From an uncultured Clostridia bacterium (GTDB taxonomy: Bacteria; Bacillota; Clostridia; Christensenellales; UBA1242), in NCBI GenBank assembly GCA_934754375.1, contig CAKVHT010000002.1:85952-149951 (forward strand): a stretch of 64,000 nucleotides of DNA. Reading direction: 5' to 3'. Both the position numbers and the translations under genes were made by a program. Of this stretch, positions 1 to 9,540 are shown piece by piece (the first letter of the stretch is position 1; each line of letters starts with the position of its first letter). The notes under the pieces were generated by a model. That model had not been told where the DNA came from, did no database searches, and saw only the letters and a list, made by a program, of their open reading frames with translations.

Positions 1-1193
1 ACATCACTGTCAGCATAATCATAGCAAATTGGTTGAATTTTGCTTTCTTCAAAAAATCTGCCGTCAACAGTTTGTCGATATGTGCCTGGTTTTGCAATAA
101 GGCTTGGGTCATTTGTTTGTGTTGGTGCATAAGTTGTATTTTTATAAACCTTTATTGCTTGATCCGCTGTTAAAGGCGCAAGTTCGATAAAATTGTCACC
201 TTCCCTTAACAAAAGTGACTCGCCAACATATTGCAAATAGTTGTTTGTTGGATCGGTTAAAAAGTCAGTGGCAAAAATTGTTGCATCGACAGGAACTGGT
301 GCGGACTTTGTGCCAGTGTATAAATCAGCAATCGCAACAAAATGCTGACGATTTTGTTTGTCTGTGACATGAATATGGTCGCCGTTGCGAGTTGGTTCAA
401 CAGAATAACTTCTGCTTTCAATGTATCTTTCGCCATTATCCCCTGTTTTAAAAGATCGTGTCACAACATCATCGTCAACATATTCATAGTCAGAATCTAT
501 ATCTCTGTGCAACATAACCTGTCTGCCGTCAACCATGCCAACAGCATAACTTTCTTGGTCAATAACTGCATTTTTAATAAATTTTGATTTATCCAAAACA
601 TCAATATCCCTATTTGAATAAATCAGTCTTACATTGTCAAGTTGACTGCCTGTTGCAATTGCATTAAGGATAGTTGGATCTCTCAATTCACTCAACTTTG
701 TTGAAATTCCATTTGCAAAAACGTAAACATCTTTTGCATTAACAAGCTGAAAATCATTATCTCCATGAAGTTTGATAAACACTTTTGTATCTTCAGTGTA
801 ATTTGGTGATTCAATTGAAAATATGCCGATTGATTGCTTCATGCCATAAGACATTTTGTCCCTTAAATCAGTAAGTTCAGTGCTAATACCAACGGTGGAT
901 ATCATTACAGGCTTGCTGATAGATTTAACAGCAATTGTCCTATCGTTCAATTTGATATGTGCCCTTAAACTTCTGTCTAACAAACCCGCTTCAAGCCTAT
1001 CAAATGTTGCAACAGAATCAGGAGTTTCAACATCATCAAAAAATTTGCGACTGAAATTATCAAGCAAATCTGTCAATCTAACTGTTCTTATCGAATCGTC
1101 TGCTAAAACTACTGTTGCGTACAATTCGTTATAAGACCTGCCTTTTAAATCAGTTAAATTAAATGCTAAATCGTCAGTTAAAACAATTGCCAT
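1..1193 (-). CDS. Partial unrecognised protein, N-terminal 397 residues
   Basis: An open frame runs from an ATG at 1193 leftwards off the window without a stop. The ATG follows AGAGGG, an acceptable ribosome-binding site. There is no signal peptide or membrane segment in the visible part. The chain is acidic and beta-rich in composition and repeats a short motif: LTDLKG near the start, then LTDLLDN, LTDLRDKM and LSELRDPT, with GISTELTDL and GISTKLSEL clearly related. This suggests two or more copies of one domain. I do not recognise the family; a surface, filament or phage-tail-like repeat protein is possible, but nothing nearby is phage. The coding call is firm because the frame stays open for almost 1.2 kb in AT-rich DNA; the function is unknown. 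Confidence 0.75.
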   Translation of the reverse strand, partial: MAIVLTDDLAFNLTDLKGRSYNELYATVVLADDSIRTVRLTDLLDNFSRKFFDDVETPDSVATFDRLEAGLLDRSLRAHIKLNDRTIAVKSISKPVMISTVGISTELTDLRDKMSYGMKQSIGIFSIESPNYTEDTKVFIKLHGDNDFQLVNAKDVYVFANGISTKLSELRDPTILNAIATGSQLDNVRLIYSNRDIDVLDKSKFIKNAVIDQESYAVGMVDGRQVMLHRDIDSDYEYVDDDVVTRSFKTGDNGERYIESRSYSVEPTRNGDHIHVTDKQNRQHFVAIADLYTGTKSAPVPVDATIFATDFLTDPTNNYLQYVGESLLLREGDNFIELAPLTADQAIKVYKNTTYAPTQTNDPSLIAKPGTYRQTVDGRFFEESKIQPICYDYADSD

Positions 1194-1369
1194 ATTACCC
1201 TCTTAATTTGATTGTATCACAAAGAATGTCAAAAATCAATAATATTTAATTAATTAAATATCTTCAAAAAACTATTATACAGGTGTCTTCTACCATGATA
1301 ACTTTAATAAAATTGTCAACCTGCATTTTCAACTTTGACGTAAATTGATATGATTTGTTTGATAATCTC

Positions 1370-1398
1370 TTGACGAAAAATTTTTTTTGATTTAAAAT
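1370..1398 (+). promoter_or_regulatory. Sigma-A-type promoter for the pheST leader
   Basis: TTGACG at 1370-1375 and TAAAAT at 1393-1398 are separated by exactly 17 bases. The predicted start near 1405 gives a leader of about 390 nt that contains the T-box and its terminator. The rest of 1194-1520 shows nothing else I can name. Confidence 0.6.
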
Positions 1399-1519
1399 AA
1401 TATTATGTTTAAAACATCATGTTTGAGCCAAAATGTTTAACATACATTTTGAAAAACAAACATGCAAAACAATCTTAATAAAAACTGTGACAATGTGTGC
1501 AGTAGTGTGTTAGTTCCAT

Positions 1520-1760
1520 TTTAGAGAGATTGCCCTTGGTTGAAAGGCAATTATGTTCAGCTTTCACATGAATTTCAGCATTCGAGTTGTTTGCCGGCAA
1601 GGCTAGTTTAGTTGTTAAGGCAAGCCAGACAAAACTGTAAAAATGCAATGAGGTCAAATTTGCTTGGGCAAATGTTAGCAAAAACAAAATTGACAAATTT
1701 AGGTGGTACCACGATAACATCGTCCTTAAGTTAATTAAGGGCGTTTTTTGTTTTTTACAA
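1520..1760 (+). promoter_or_regulatory. T-box riboswitch with intrinsic terminator upstream of pheS
   Basis: The leader contains the T-box signature AGGTGGTACCACG at 1701-1713, the sequence that pairs with the uncharged tRNA acceptor end. It is followed by a hairpin (CCTTAA/TTAAGG, about 1723-1740) with a run of T, the terminator. The AGAGAGATTG segment near 1521-1531 resembles the conserved start of stem I. The sequence GAATTTCAGC around 1570-1580 offers a UUC specifier codon, fitting phenylalanine, but I did not fold the stem. By family knowledge, uncharged tRNA-Phe binding stabilises the antiterminator and turns pheST on. Confidence 0.9.
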
Positions 1761-1794
1761 ACGTTTGTGCTTACTGCCAATAAAAGGAGAATTT

Positions 1795-2817
1795 ATGCAA
1801 AACAAAATTGAAGAAATTTTAACTTATGTTAAACAAAAGATTGAAGAAATCAAAACAAGTGCGGAATGTCAAACCTTGCGTGTTGAAGTGTTAGGTAAAT
1901 CTGGCAAATTAACTGAACTTTTCCGCTTTATGAAAGATGTTCCAAAAGAACAAAAGCAAGAAATGGGTCAACTTTTGAACAAAGCAAAAAATGAAGTTGA
2001 ACAACTTATTGATGCAAAAGAAACTTTGCTTGCCGATGCCGAATTGGAAGCAAAACTGATGAAAGAAAAAATTGATGTAACACTTGACACAAACGAAGAT
2101 GAGATTGGTGCTCTTCACCCTGTTACTATTGATTTTATCCGTATGGGCGAAATTTTAACCGGCATGGGATTCAGCCAAATTGACGGGCCAGAAATTGAAC
2201 TTGATAAATATAATTTTGAACTGGTAAATGTGCCAAAAGACCACCCTAGCCGTGATATGCAAGACAGCCTTTACATCACTCCAGAAATTTTGATGCGCAC
2301 TCAAACAAGCAACACTCAACCAAGGGCAATGGAAAAAATCAAACCACCTTTCAAAGTATTCAGTTTCGGCAGAGTTTTCCGTAAAGATGAAATTGATGCA
2401 ACTCACACTCCTGCTTTCCACCAACTTGAAGGCATTTACATTGATAAAAAAGTGTCACTTGCAGATTTAAAACATGATTTAAGTTTGATTTTGAAAAAAT
2501 ATCTTGGCGAAGCAACAAAAACAAAATTTAGGGCTAGTTTCTTCCCTTTCACTGAACCAAGTGTTGAAGTTGATGCTGAATGTAATGTTTGCAAAGGCAA
2601 AGGTTGCCCAGCATGCAAAGGTGCAGGTCAATATGAAATTTTAGGTGCAGGTATGATTCACCCACATGTGTTGGAGATGAACGGCATTGACCCTAATGTC
2701 TACAGCGGTTATGCGTTTGGATTTGGGTTTGACCGATTCCCTAAAATGCGTTATAAGATACCAAATGCAAAAGTTATGTTCGAAAACGATGTGAGATTTA
2801 TTGAACAATTTAAATAG
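1795..2817 (+). CDS. pheS: Phenylalanyl-tRNA synthetase alpha subunit
   Basis: The 340-residue protein is the catalytic subunit of the alpha2-beta2 enzyme that charges tRNA-Phe in the cytoplasm. The N-terminal 90 residues form the usual coiled-coil tRNA-binding arm, and the class II core follows. Visible class II motifs include FGRVFRKDEIDATHTPAFHQ (motif 2) and GFGFDRF (motif 3). The insert CNVCKGKGCPACKGAG resembles a zinc-knuckle-like stretch seen in some PheS proteins. The ATG at 1795 is preferred over an in-frame upstream start because AAAAGGAGAATTT precedes it. It lies directly behind the T-box leader and is followed by pheT after a 282-bp repeat-bearing gap. Confidence 0.97.
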   Translation: MQNKIEEILTYVKQKIEEIKTSAECQTLRVEVLGKSGKLTELFRFMKDVPKEQKQEMGQLLNKAKNEVEQLIDAKETLLADAELEAKLMKEKIDVTLDTNEDEIGALHPVTIDFIRMGEILTGMGFSQIDGPEIELDKYNFELVNVPKDHPSRDMQDSLYITPEILMRTQTSNTQPRAMEKIKPPFKVFSFGRVFRKDEIDATHTPAFHQLEGIYIDKKVSLADLKHDLSLILKKYLGEATKTKFRASFFPFTEPSVEVDAECNVCKGKGCPACKGAGQYEILGAGMIHPHVLEMNGIDPNVYSGYAFGFGFDRFPKMRYKIPNAKVMFENDVRFIEQFK

Positions 2818-3010
2818 ATTTATACGATTTAAATTTTTAAGAAATCGAACGGAAGTTTCATCGTATTGTTAAATGCGATATTACGATGTGAGATTTATTG
2901 AACAATTTAAATAAATCTATTTAAATTTTTTAAGAAATCGAACAGAAGTTTCATCGTATTGCTAAATGCGATATTACGATGTGAGATTTATTGAACAATT
3001 TAAATAAATA
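2787..3010 (+). repeat. Tandem repeat (about 95 bp, 2.3 copies) that duplicates the pheS 3' end
   Basis: Copy 1 spans 2787-2883 and includes the last ten codons of pheS. Copy 2 spans 2884-2976 and a partial copy 3 begins at 2977. Each copy starts with CGATGTGAGATTTATTG and ends in a hairpin-capable pair CATCGTA/TACGATG. The copies differ by a few substitutions and small length changes. The remaining gap up to pheT holds only the pheT ribosome-binding site and a weak hairpin. Confidence 0.9.
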
Positions 3011-3099
3011 TTTAAAAAAATCGTTGATACGCTTGTTCCGTTAGGGACAACAAACATCGTTAGGTTATCAAATGGTTCAAACAAATAAAGGAGAAATAA

Positions 3100-5484
3100 A
3101 TGAAAGTATTATTATCATGGATAAATGATTATGTTGACACCACTAATATTGAGTTAAAAACATTGGTTAAAGGCTTGACCGATGCTGGCTTTGAAGTGGA
3201 AGAAGTTATTGATAAATCAAAAGGACTAGACCATGTTGTTGTTGCAAACATAACAGAAATTGCTCCACACCCAAATGCTGATAAATTGGTGGTTTGCCAA
3301 TGCAACTATGGGTTTGGTTCAACACAAATTGTAACCCACGCAACCAATATGAAGGTTGGTGACAATGTGGTTTTGGCACTTGAAGGTGCTTGCCTGCCTT
3401 GTGGTGCATGTATTAAAAATGGAGAATTGCGTGGCATTGCAAGCAATGGTATGTTTTGCGGTGGCGATGAATTGGGCATAAACGACAGCATTTACCCCGG
3501 CGCAAGTGTTGACGGGTTGTTGATTTTGGCAAAAGATTGTGTTGTTGGCACACCTATAGCTGAAGTTTTGGGCTTAAATGAAGTTGTTTTGGACGTCAAT
3601 GTGCTTCCAAACCGTGCAGATTGCAATTCTATTTATGGCATAGCAAAAGAGATTGGTGCAATTTTCTCTTTACCTGTTAAGCAATTAGATTTAACTTACA
3701 CTGCCACAGGCAACAAAAAAGTTAATGTCACAGTTGAAGCACCCGACCTTTGCCCAAGATATGAAAGTGTTGTTGTGGAAAATGTTAAAAATGGCGAAAG
3801 CCCTGCTTGGATGCAAAAACGCCTTACCCTTCTTGACCACACCCCACATTCACTTTATGTTGACATCACAAATTATGTTTTGCTTGAAGTTGGCGAACCT
3901 ATGCACGCATTTGATTTAAGCAAAATTAAAGGCAATCAAATAATTGTGCGCCGTGCAAAAGAAGGCGAAAAACTTTTAACTTTAGACGAAAAGGAACACG
4001 AACTTACAACTGAAAATTTGGTTATTGCAAATGCAAGCGAACCAATGGTTATTGCTGGCATTATGGGCGGAATGGAATCTGGCACATACACCACAACAAA
4101 AGACGTAATGCTTGAAAGTGCAAACTTCCACTTTGCAAATATTCGTCGTTCTTGCCATGCTTTAGGTATGTTGAGCGACAGCAGTATCCGTTACAGCAAA
4201 GGTGTAAATATTGAAAATACAGAAGTTGGTTTAAAACGTGCCCTTAACCTTATCACAAAACTTAATGCTGGCGACATTTCAAGGCAAATTGTTGATATCC
4301 ATGGCAGATTGCCTGAAAAACGCATTGTTGAAAGCAGTGTCACACGTATCAATGAACGTCTTGGTCTCCAAATCACAGCTGAAGAAATGGTTAAGATTTT
4401 AAACTCTCTTGACATTGTAACAATTGTTGATAAAAACAATGCTGACAAACTTGTTTCTACAATCCCTTGTGAACGTACAGATATTGAACGTGAATGTGAC
4501 ATCTGTGAAGAAGTTGGCAGAATATATGGCTTGGATAAAATCAGCATAGACAGCAACAGTTCTACAGACTTTCACACAGTTGGAGAATTGACAGTTGAGC
4601 AAAAAAATATAAACAAACTTAAAGTGAATAGTGCATTGTATGGCTTTGATGAAACACTTACTTGGCAATTTGGCAGTCCAAAAACCATTCAGAATGCTGG
4701 CCTTGATTTGGACAATCATATTGTTATTGCAAACCCAATCGGTCAAGATTACAGTGTGGTGCGCAGAAGTTTGATGCCTGGCATGTTGAATACTATAAGT
4801 TTCAACTTGAAACAAGGCAACAAGGATCTTAAATTGTTTGAACTTGCACGTGTGTTTATTGCAAAACAATTGCCACTCACTGACCTGCCTGATGAACACA
4901 GTAATTTGTGCTTAAGTTTAACTGGCGACTATGATTTTTACAATCTTAAAAATAAGCTTAATAAAATTATGGCAAGCATTGGCATTGCTCTTGAATACAG
5001 ACAAGCTCAAAACAAAATGTTCCACCCTGGCATTTGCGCAGATATCTACTTATACAACCGCAAGATTGGTGAAATTGGTCAAGCACACCCAAAAATCTTG
5101 AAAAACTTTGACATCAATCAAAAAGTGATAATGGCAGAAATCAATTTAAGCAATGTGATTTGCCGTTTGAACGACCGTCACACAGGTAATGCTCCAGATA
5201 AATTGCCATACATCTCACGTGACCTGGCAATAGTTGTTGACCGTGATGTGCCAGCAAGCGAAATCATTAAAGTTGCACTAAAAGCAGACAAACAAAACAT
5301 AGCAAAAGTTAAAGTGTTTGACGTATATATTGCAGACAGTTTGGGCGAAAATAAAAAGAGTGTTGCTTTTTCACTCAGTATCCGTCAAGGAGAAAAACCT
5401 TTGGCTGAAACAGAAATTTCACCAATTGTTGACCGTGTGCTTCAAGCCGAGATTTCCACATTAGGCGCAAGTTTGCGTGCATAA
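3100..5484 (+). CDS. pheT: Phenylalanyl-tRNA synthetase beta subunit
   Basis: The 794-residue partner of PheS has the normal bacterial length. In order, one sees the N-terminal EMAP/OB tRNA-binding domain (roughly residues 40-150, with HPNADKLVVCQ), the B3/B4 editing region (about 200-390), the B5 domain (about 400-475), the catalytic-like core and the C-terminal ferredoxin-fold anticodon-binding domain (about 700-794, beginning YISRDLAIVVDRDVP). The ATG at 3100 follows AAAGGAGAAATAA. It is co-transcribed with pheS under the T-box and ends before a terminator at 5562-5594 shared with the convergent ger operon. Confidence 0.97.
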   Translation: MKVLLSWINDYVDTTNIELKTLVKGLTDAGFEVEEVIDKSKGLDHVVVANITEIAPHPNADKLVVCQCNYGFGSTQIVTHATNMKVGDNVVLALEGACLPCGACIKNGELRGIASNGMFCGGDELGINDSIYPGASVDGLLILAKDCVVGTPIAEVLGLNEVVLDVNVLPNRADCNSIYGIAKEIGAIFSLPVKQLDLTYTATGNKKVNVTVEAPDLCPRYESVVVENVKNGESPAWMQKRLTLLDHTPHSLYVDITNYVLLEVGEPMHAFDLSKIKGNQIIVRRAKEGEKLLTLDEKEHELTTENLVIANASEPMVIAGIMGGMESGTYTTTKDVMLESANFHFANIRRSCHALGMLSDSSIRYSKGVNIENTEVGLKRALNLITKLNAGDISRQIVDIHGRLPEKRIVESSVTRINERLGLQITAEEMVKILNSLDIVTIVDKNNADKLVSTIPCERTDIERECDICEEVGRIYGLDKISIDSNSSTDFHTVGELTVEQKNINKLKVNSALYGFDETLTWQFGSPKTIQNAGLDLDNHIVIANPIGQDYSVVRRSLMPGMLNTISFNLKQGNKDLKLFELARVFIAKQLPLTDLPDEHSNLCLSLTGDYDFYNLKNKLNKIMASIGIALEYRQAQNKMFHPGICADIYLYNRKIGEIGQAHPKILKNFDINQKVIMAEINLSNVICRLNDRHTGNAPDKLPYISRDLAIVVDRDVPASEIIKVALKADKQNIAKVKVFDVYIADSLGENKKSVAFSLSIRQGEKPLAETEISPIVDRVLQAEISTLGASLRA

Positions 5485-5561
5485 ACTGTGTATAAATAAT
5501 CTAGCAATAAACCAATTTGTTTTGCTGACACTTATAAATTTGGTTTATTGTTAATCACAAT

Positions 5562-5594
5562 AAAAATTCACACTTGCTTGTGTGAATTTTTTTA
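5562..5594. terminator. Bidirectional terminator between pheT and the ger operon
   Basis: TTCACAC at 5567-5573 pairs with GTGTGAA at 5580-5586, flanked by AAAAA on the left and a seven-T run on the right, so it can end transcripts from both sides. A second hairpin without a T run (CAATAAACCA/TGGTTTATTG, 5505-5550) lies just before it. Confidence 0.8.
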
Positions 5595-5645
5595 TTACTT
5601 TTTGTGTCTAAAACCAAAAGCATTGTCAAAGAAAACTGATTCATA

Positions 5646-6875
5646 TTAAAATGCGTTATCAATTTGAATTTCAGTTTTAAACTCAACATTATTTAAATAA
5701 TTTTCTATGCCAACCTTTTCAATATATTTTTTAAATTGCTTGTTTTCAAAAGCATTGAAATCTCTAAAAACATTCAACAAGTCAACCTTATTGTTTTTGC
5801 AAAAATCAATAGCTGATTGAGCATTGGATTGAACTTTTTCATAAAGTTTTTTAACCAACTCGTCAGTGTAGAAATCTTTATTTCTTCGCATAAAAGCTTG
5901 TTTCTGTTCGTCTTGTACAATCTCTACAATATGCATTTTTAAGGTTAATTTTAAAGTGTATTTTGGTTTATCATCTTCAAATGTCACTTTAATTTTTGGT
6001 TTTGAATTAACAATATTCATAACCACAGTGGCATCATTATACAAACTATCATTTACATTATTCACAACCACAAGTCCTTGATACTTTTTGTTTACAAACA
6101 AATTAACATCTGCAACTTGGTTATAATCCATTTCTAATTGCTTTTTACCCTTTTTAAAAACACCTATTGTGCCATCATTTAAAAGGTATAATTTGTCCTC
6201 ATCAGTTGATGCGGTTGCATTTTCACTTTGACCACTGCTTTGGTCTGTTTGGACTTCAATTGCATTATCTTTTTGTTGTTTTGCAACTGTGATTTTTGGC
6301 ATAACACTTGTTGAAATCTTGCTAAAATAACTTTTATAAAAATTTTCGACACTGCTATCTTTTGACAAAACATATTGCTCATCAAAATTCAAAATATCCT
6401 CTAATTTAAGTTGCTTTTGGCTGACTAATTTAAATATCGCCTTACTAAAATCTTGTATATCTCCACCAAAGTTAATTAAAGTTGCATTTTGACTTACTTT
6501 TTTCATTCTAACCATAAAGTCCAAAGCACTTATTATGCCTTTTTCACACAAATTATCCCCAAAAGCCATAACTTCACATTGAGAAAACCCCATTTCTTTA
6601 CCAATAGCAAGCGAAACATTATCAAATGCTTCCCCCACACTTTGTCCAACCGCACTGTAAAAGGTATAATTCGCTTTTTTGCCCTCGGCAGGGGTCAAAA
6701 TACTTGCTGACAAACTGAATTTATCATCAACATAGTCAACACACAGCATTGTGACAATTGCTTCTGTTTGGCTCATGGCTGGTTTTGCAAATTCTGGCAA
6801 AATGACTGCTAGTATAAACAGAAATATCCAAACCAAAATTTTGCGTGGGCTGAAAATTGTTTTAAGTTTTTTCAT
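5646..6875 (-). CDS. gerAC: Ger(x)C-family spore germination protein lacking a lipobox
   Basis: Third gene of a GerA-GerB-GerC germinant-receptor operon. The 409-residue protein has an N-terminal hydrophobic segment (residues 12-32) and the GerC pattern: a beta domain with SVGEAFDNVSLAIGKEMGFSQCEVMAFGD, a variable middle, and a C-terminal domain ending in a helical region (YEKVQSNAQSAIDFCKNN). In the family this subunit is a lipoprotein on the outer face of the spore inner membrane, but no Cys follows the hydrophobic segment here, so it is probably a membrane-anchored form. The ATG at 6875 follows GAGGTAAAGC and overlaps the previous gene by 14 bp. The receptor type cannot be assigned by eye. 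Confidence 0.85.
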   Translation of the reverse strand: MKKLKTIFSPRKILVWIFLFILAVILPEFAKPAMSQTEAIVTMLCVDYVDDKFSLSASILTPAEGKKANYTFYSAVGQSVGEAFDNVSLAIGKEMGFSQCEVMAFGDNLCEKGIISALDFMVRMKKVSQNATLINFGGDIQDFSKAIFKLVSQKQLKLEDILNFDEQYVLSKDSSVENFYKSYFSKISTSVMPKITVAKQQKDNAIEVQTDQSSGQSENATASTDEDKLYLLNDGTIGVFKKGKKQLEMDYNQVADVNLFVNKKYQGLVVVNNVNDSLYNDATVVMNIVNSKPKIKVTFEDDKPKYTLKLTLKMHIVEIVQDEQKQAFMRRNKDFYTDELVKKLYEKVQSNAQSAIDFCKNNKVDLLNVFRDFNAFENKQFKKYIEKVGIENYLNNVEFKTEIQIDNAF

Positions 6876-8055
6876 GCTTTACCTCGCTTAAATTTGCTTT
6901 TGTGCTTTTTTGTGCTGTTGACAGTTTGATTTCTTTATTTCGTTTTATTATTGCATCAACGATTTCTGGTTGTTTTAATTTTGGTTTGTTCCTAGATTTT
7001 ATGCCCCAAACAAGAGCAACAAGCAAAGGTATAAAATATGCTGACACAATTGTTATAACCGAAGTGACTGGTTGATAAAATATTTTTTCTGGTTCTATGC
7101 CTTTTGTTCCCCAAATGCCCCAACCGATGAAATATAAATACATTATCATCACACCTATCGTGCATGATTTAATGTTAAACAGTAGCATAATTGCCCTTAC
7201 AAAACAGTATCCATACATTGCAATCTGTGCAGTCTGCGCAACAATCCACAAACTAACCACCAGCCAAGAAAGTTCTCCTATGCTTGAATGTGATGAGGCA
7301 AATTGAGCTATATCACTAACACAAAATTGATGAGTTGGGCTTGTTACGTCAAACATGCCATAAAAAACAAAATATAGAAGTTCAACTAACAAAATTGCAA
7401 AAAGCGCAAAGCCGATTAGTGTTCTCTTTTTTGAATTTTTAAAATCAACTTGCCCATACATCATAAGCAAGAATGTTGACGAGCCAAACCAACCGATATG
7501 TTCAAACATTGCTTTTAATATTGGCATAACACCATCTTCAAACATTGGCAAAAAGGTTGTAATCTCCACCCCTGCAAATGCTTTTGTCACAACGTAAAAA
7601 CATGCAATCAAAATTGGAACCCAAAAATATTCAAACACTCTAGCAATATTTCTCGCCCCTTTATAAACCATGAATCCAACCACAGCCATAAGAGGAACAC
7701 CAAATAAAAGCCACGAAAATCTTTCGTATAAATTTTCTATAACAAAAAATTCCAGCCCTTTGCCAATGATTGCCATAACCAAAGCATAATGACAAATCAA
7801 AAATATTAAAATCAATTTTGCAACAAATTTGCCAAGAATCATTGAACAAAACTCATAAAAATTTTTTGATTGCGATGCTTGCATCGTTTGCACAATCATC
7901 AAAGCAAATGCAAGGTCAATCAACATGACAACAACTGTCAAAAACCAGCCCATGTTTTTACAATCTGTCCAAAGCAAGCCAGGCAAAGCCATAAGTTTAA
8001 CTGAAAGGAAACTCATCATAACCATGATGGACATCTGCCTATAACTAATCTTCAT
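6862..8055 (-). CDS. gerAB: GerAB-type spore germination permease subunit
   Basis: A polytopic membrane protein of 397 residues with about ten hydrophobic helices. It belongs to the GerAB branch of the amino acid/polyamine/organocation superfamily, which binds germinant in the inner spore membrane. It begins MKISYRQMSIMVMMSFLS, the normal GerB opening. An earlier in-frame start exists, but the ATG at 8055 is chosen because AGGAGGCGAGATA precedes it. It overlaps the 3' end of the GerA gene by 11 bp and the GerC gene by 14 bp, so translation of the three subunits is probably coupled. Confidence 0.9.
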   Translation of the reverse strand: MKISYRQMSIMVMMSFLSVKLMALPGLLWTDCKNMGWFLTVVVMLIDLAFALMIVQTMQASQSKNFYEFCSMILGKFVAKLILIFLICHYALVMAIIGKGLEFFVIENLYERFSWLLFGVPLMAVVGFMVYKGARNIARVFEYFWVPILIACFYVVTKAFAGVEITTFLPMFEDGVMPILKAMFEHIGWFGSSTFLLMMYGQVDFKNSKKRTLIGFALFAILLVELLYFVFYGMFDVTSPTHQFCVSDIAQFASSHSSIGELSWLVVSLWIVAQTAQIAMYGYCFVRAIMLLFNIKSCTIGVMIMYLYFIGWGIWGTKGIEPEKIFYQPVTSVITIVSAYFIPLLVALVWGIKSRNKPKLKQPEIVDAIIKRNKEIKLSTAQKSTKANLSEVKHEKT

Positions 8056-9499
8056 TATCTCGCCTCCTGTCCAAATTGTGCTTATTGTTGGCAATAGACT
8101 TTGGTCGTTTTATCATTTCCTTGATAGTTGTTCGCCTGAACAAATCTTTTTGGTCGGTTTTTATATATGGTGCGGTTGGTGCCAAATATGCTGAATTATA
8201 ACTATCAAAACTGCATAAATATGATACTATAAACACGCAAAACAAAATCACACCATAAAGTCCCAAACTTGCACCAACCAACAAAACCAGCAACCTTAAA
8301 ATGCTGAATTGCGCTGCTTGACTTGGAACAATATAAAATGTGATGCCTGACAATGCAACAATCATAACTGCGGGTGGGCTTACCAAACCTGCATTGACTG
8401 CTGTTTCTCCTAATATCAAAGCCCCCACGATACTCATTGCCATTCCAAAATATTGAGGCATTCGTAAATTTGCTTCATACAATATTTCAAACAACAACAC
8501 AATAAACAGCACTTCCATAAAAGGTGAAAACGGTATGCCTTGCGTTGTGTTCATGATTGTAACCAAAAATTCCAGTGGCAAAATTTTATAATGAAATTTT
8601 TCAAGAGCAACATACATGCCTGGCAGAACAACAGCCAAAATAACGCCTATAAAACGTAAAATCCTGACAAAAGTCACCCTAATTGGCTGGCTGTAATAGT
8701 CATCACTGTTTTGTAAATCTTCCACCAAAACAAATGGCAATGTAAATACGATTGGACTGCCATCAACAAGGATACCAACTCGTCCTTCAAGCATTTTGCC
8801 AACCAAAATATCTGGCTTTTCCGTGTCGCCAACTTGCTTAAATAACGATTTTGGATTTTTTTGCAAATATGAAACAAGATAATGGCTGTCCACAACACCA
8901 TCAATTTCAATATCTTTAATTCTTTTTGTAATATGCTTTACAACTTGTTTATCTGCAATCGAGTTAAAGTACACCAATGCAACTTGTGTTTTAGTCAACT
9001 CGCCAATTTCCAATGTCTTAACCACCAGGTCTTCTGTTTTCACTCTACGGCGAATCATACTTAAATTGTATTTTAAACTTTCATTAAAACCTTCTCGTGG
9101 CCCTTTTATAACCACACTTGTTGGCGGTTCATTTATTGCACGCACAACGATTTTTTCAGTATTACATGCTAAAATCTCTTCCGCATCATCAACAAGCAAA
9201 AGGCTATTACCAGCAAAAAGCAATTGCAAGGCAGAATCAATATCTGTTGCAATTGTTATCTCATTATTTGCCAAAACTTGTTCTTTTAGTTTTTTTAGGA
9301 GGTTGTCTGTTTTTGTCTCTTCAAACGCACAAATTGGATAAATTACTGAATCATTCAATATTTTATCGTCAACCAAATCTGCAATGTAACAAATGCAAAT
9401 TTGCTTGCCAAAAAACTGCACGGAGCGAGATTTTAAATCATCACTTTCGTGCAGTTTGGTTTTTATTTCTTCTAGTGTTTTAACTGCATCAACTTTCAT
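8045..9499 (-). CDS. gerAA: GerAA/SpoVAF-type spore germination protein
   Basis: The 484-residue protein has the two-part GerA architecture: a soluble N-terminal domain (about residues 1-265, with VIKGPREGFNESLKYNLSMI and VLVDGSPIVFTLPFVLVEDLQ, both characteristic) followed by five to six membrane helices and a basic C-terminal tail. In spores the GerA subunit forms the oligomeric ion channel of the germinant receptor. No Shine-Dalgarno sequence is visible before the ATG at 9499, unlike the next two genes. A TATAAT lies about 28 bp upstream in the 41-bp gap after the large lipoprotein gene, but its -35 region is poor. It could alternatively be read from the upstream gene. Confidence 0.92.
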   Translation of the reverse strand: MKVDAVKTLEEIKTKLHESDDLKSRSVQFFGKQICICYIADLVDDKILNDSVIYPICAFEETKTDNLLKKLKEQVLANNEITIATDIDSALQLLFAGNSLLLVDDAEEILACNTEKIVVRAINEPPTSVVIKGPREGFNESLKYNLSMIRRRVKTEDLVVKTLEIGELTKTQVALVYFNSIADKQVVKHITKRIKDIEIDGVVDSHYLVSYLQKNPKSLFKQVGDTEKPDILVGKMLEGRVGILVDGSPIVFTLPFVLVEDLQNSDDYYSQPIRVTFVRILRFIGVILAVVLPGMYVALEKFHYKILPLEFLVTIMNTTQGIPFSPFMEVLFIVLLFEILYEANLRMPQYFGMAMSIVGALILGETAVNAGLVSPPAVMIVALSGITFYIVPSQAAQFSILRLLVLLVGASLGLYGVILFCVFIVSYLCSFDSYNSAYLAPTAPYIKTDQKDLFRRTTIKEMIKRPKSIANNKHNLDRRRDNED

Positions 9500-9540
9500 A
9501 TTTTTAGTTTGATTAGTTAAAACAAAATTATACTTAACAA

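Noticed and set aside
342..1134. Two plus-strand ORFs of 81 and 92 residues
   Set aside because: They are antisense to the continuous minus-strand partial gene and lack ribosome-binding sites.
2818..3099. Repeats after pheS as a mobile-element footprint
   Set aside because: No terminal inverted repeats, transposase fragment or target duplication; a simple tandem duplication explains it.
4191..4899. Minus-strand ORFs of 121 and 166 residues inside pheT
   Set aside because: Frame shadows of pheT; no ribosome-binding site and no family resemblance.
5505..5550. Hairpin after pheT as an independent terminator
   Set aside because: The stem is good, but neither strand has a following T run; the next hairpin at 5562-5594 does.
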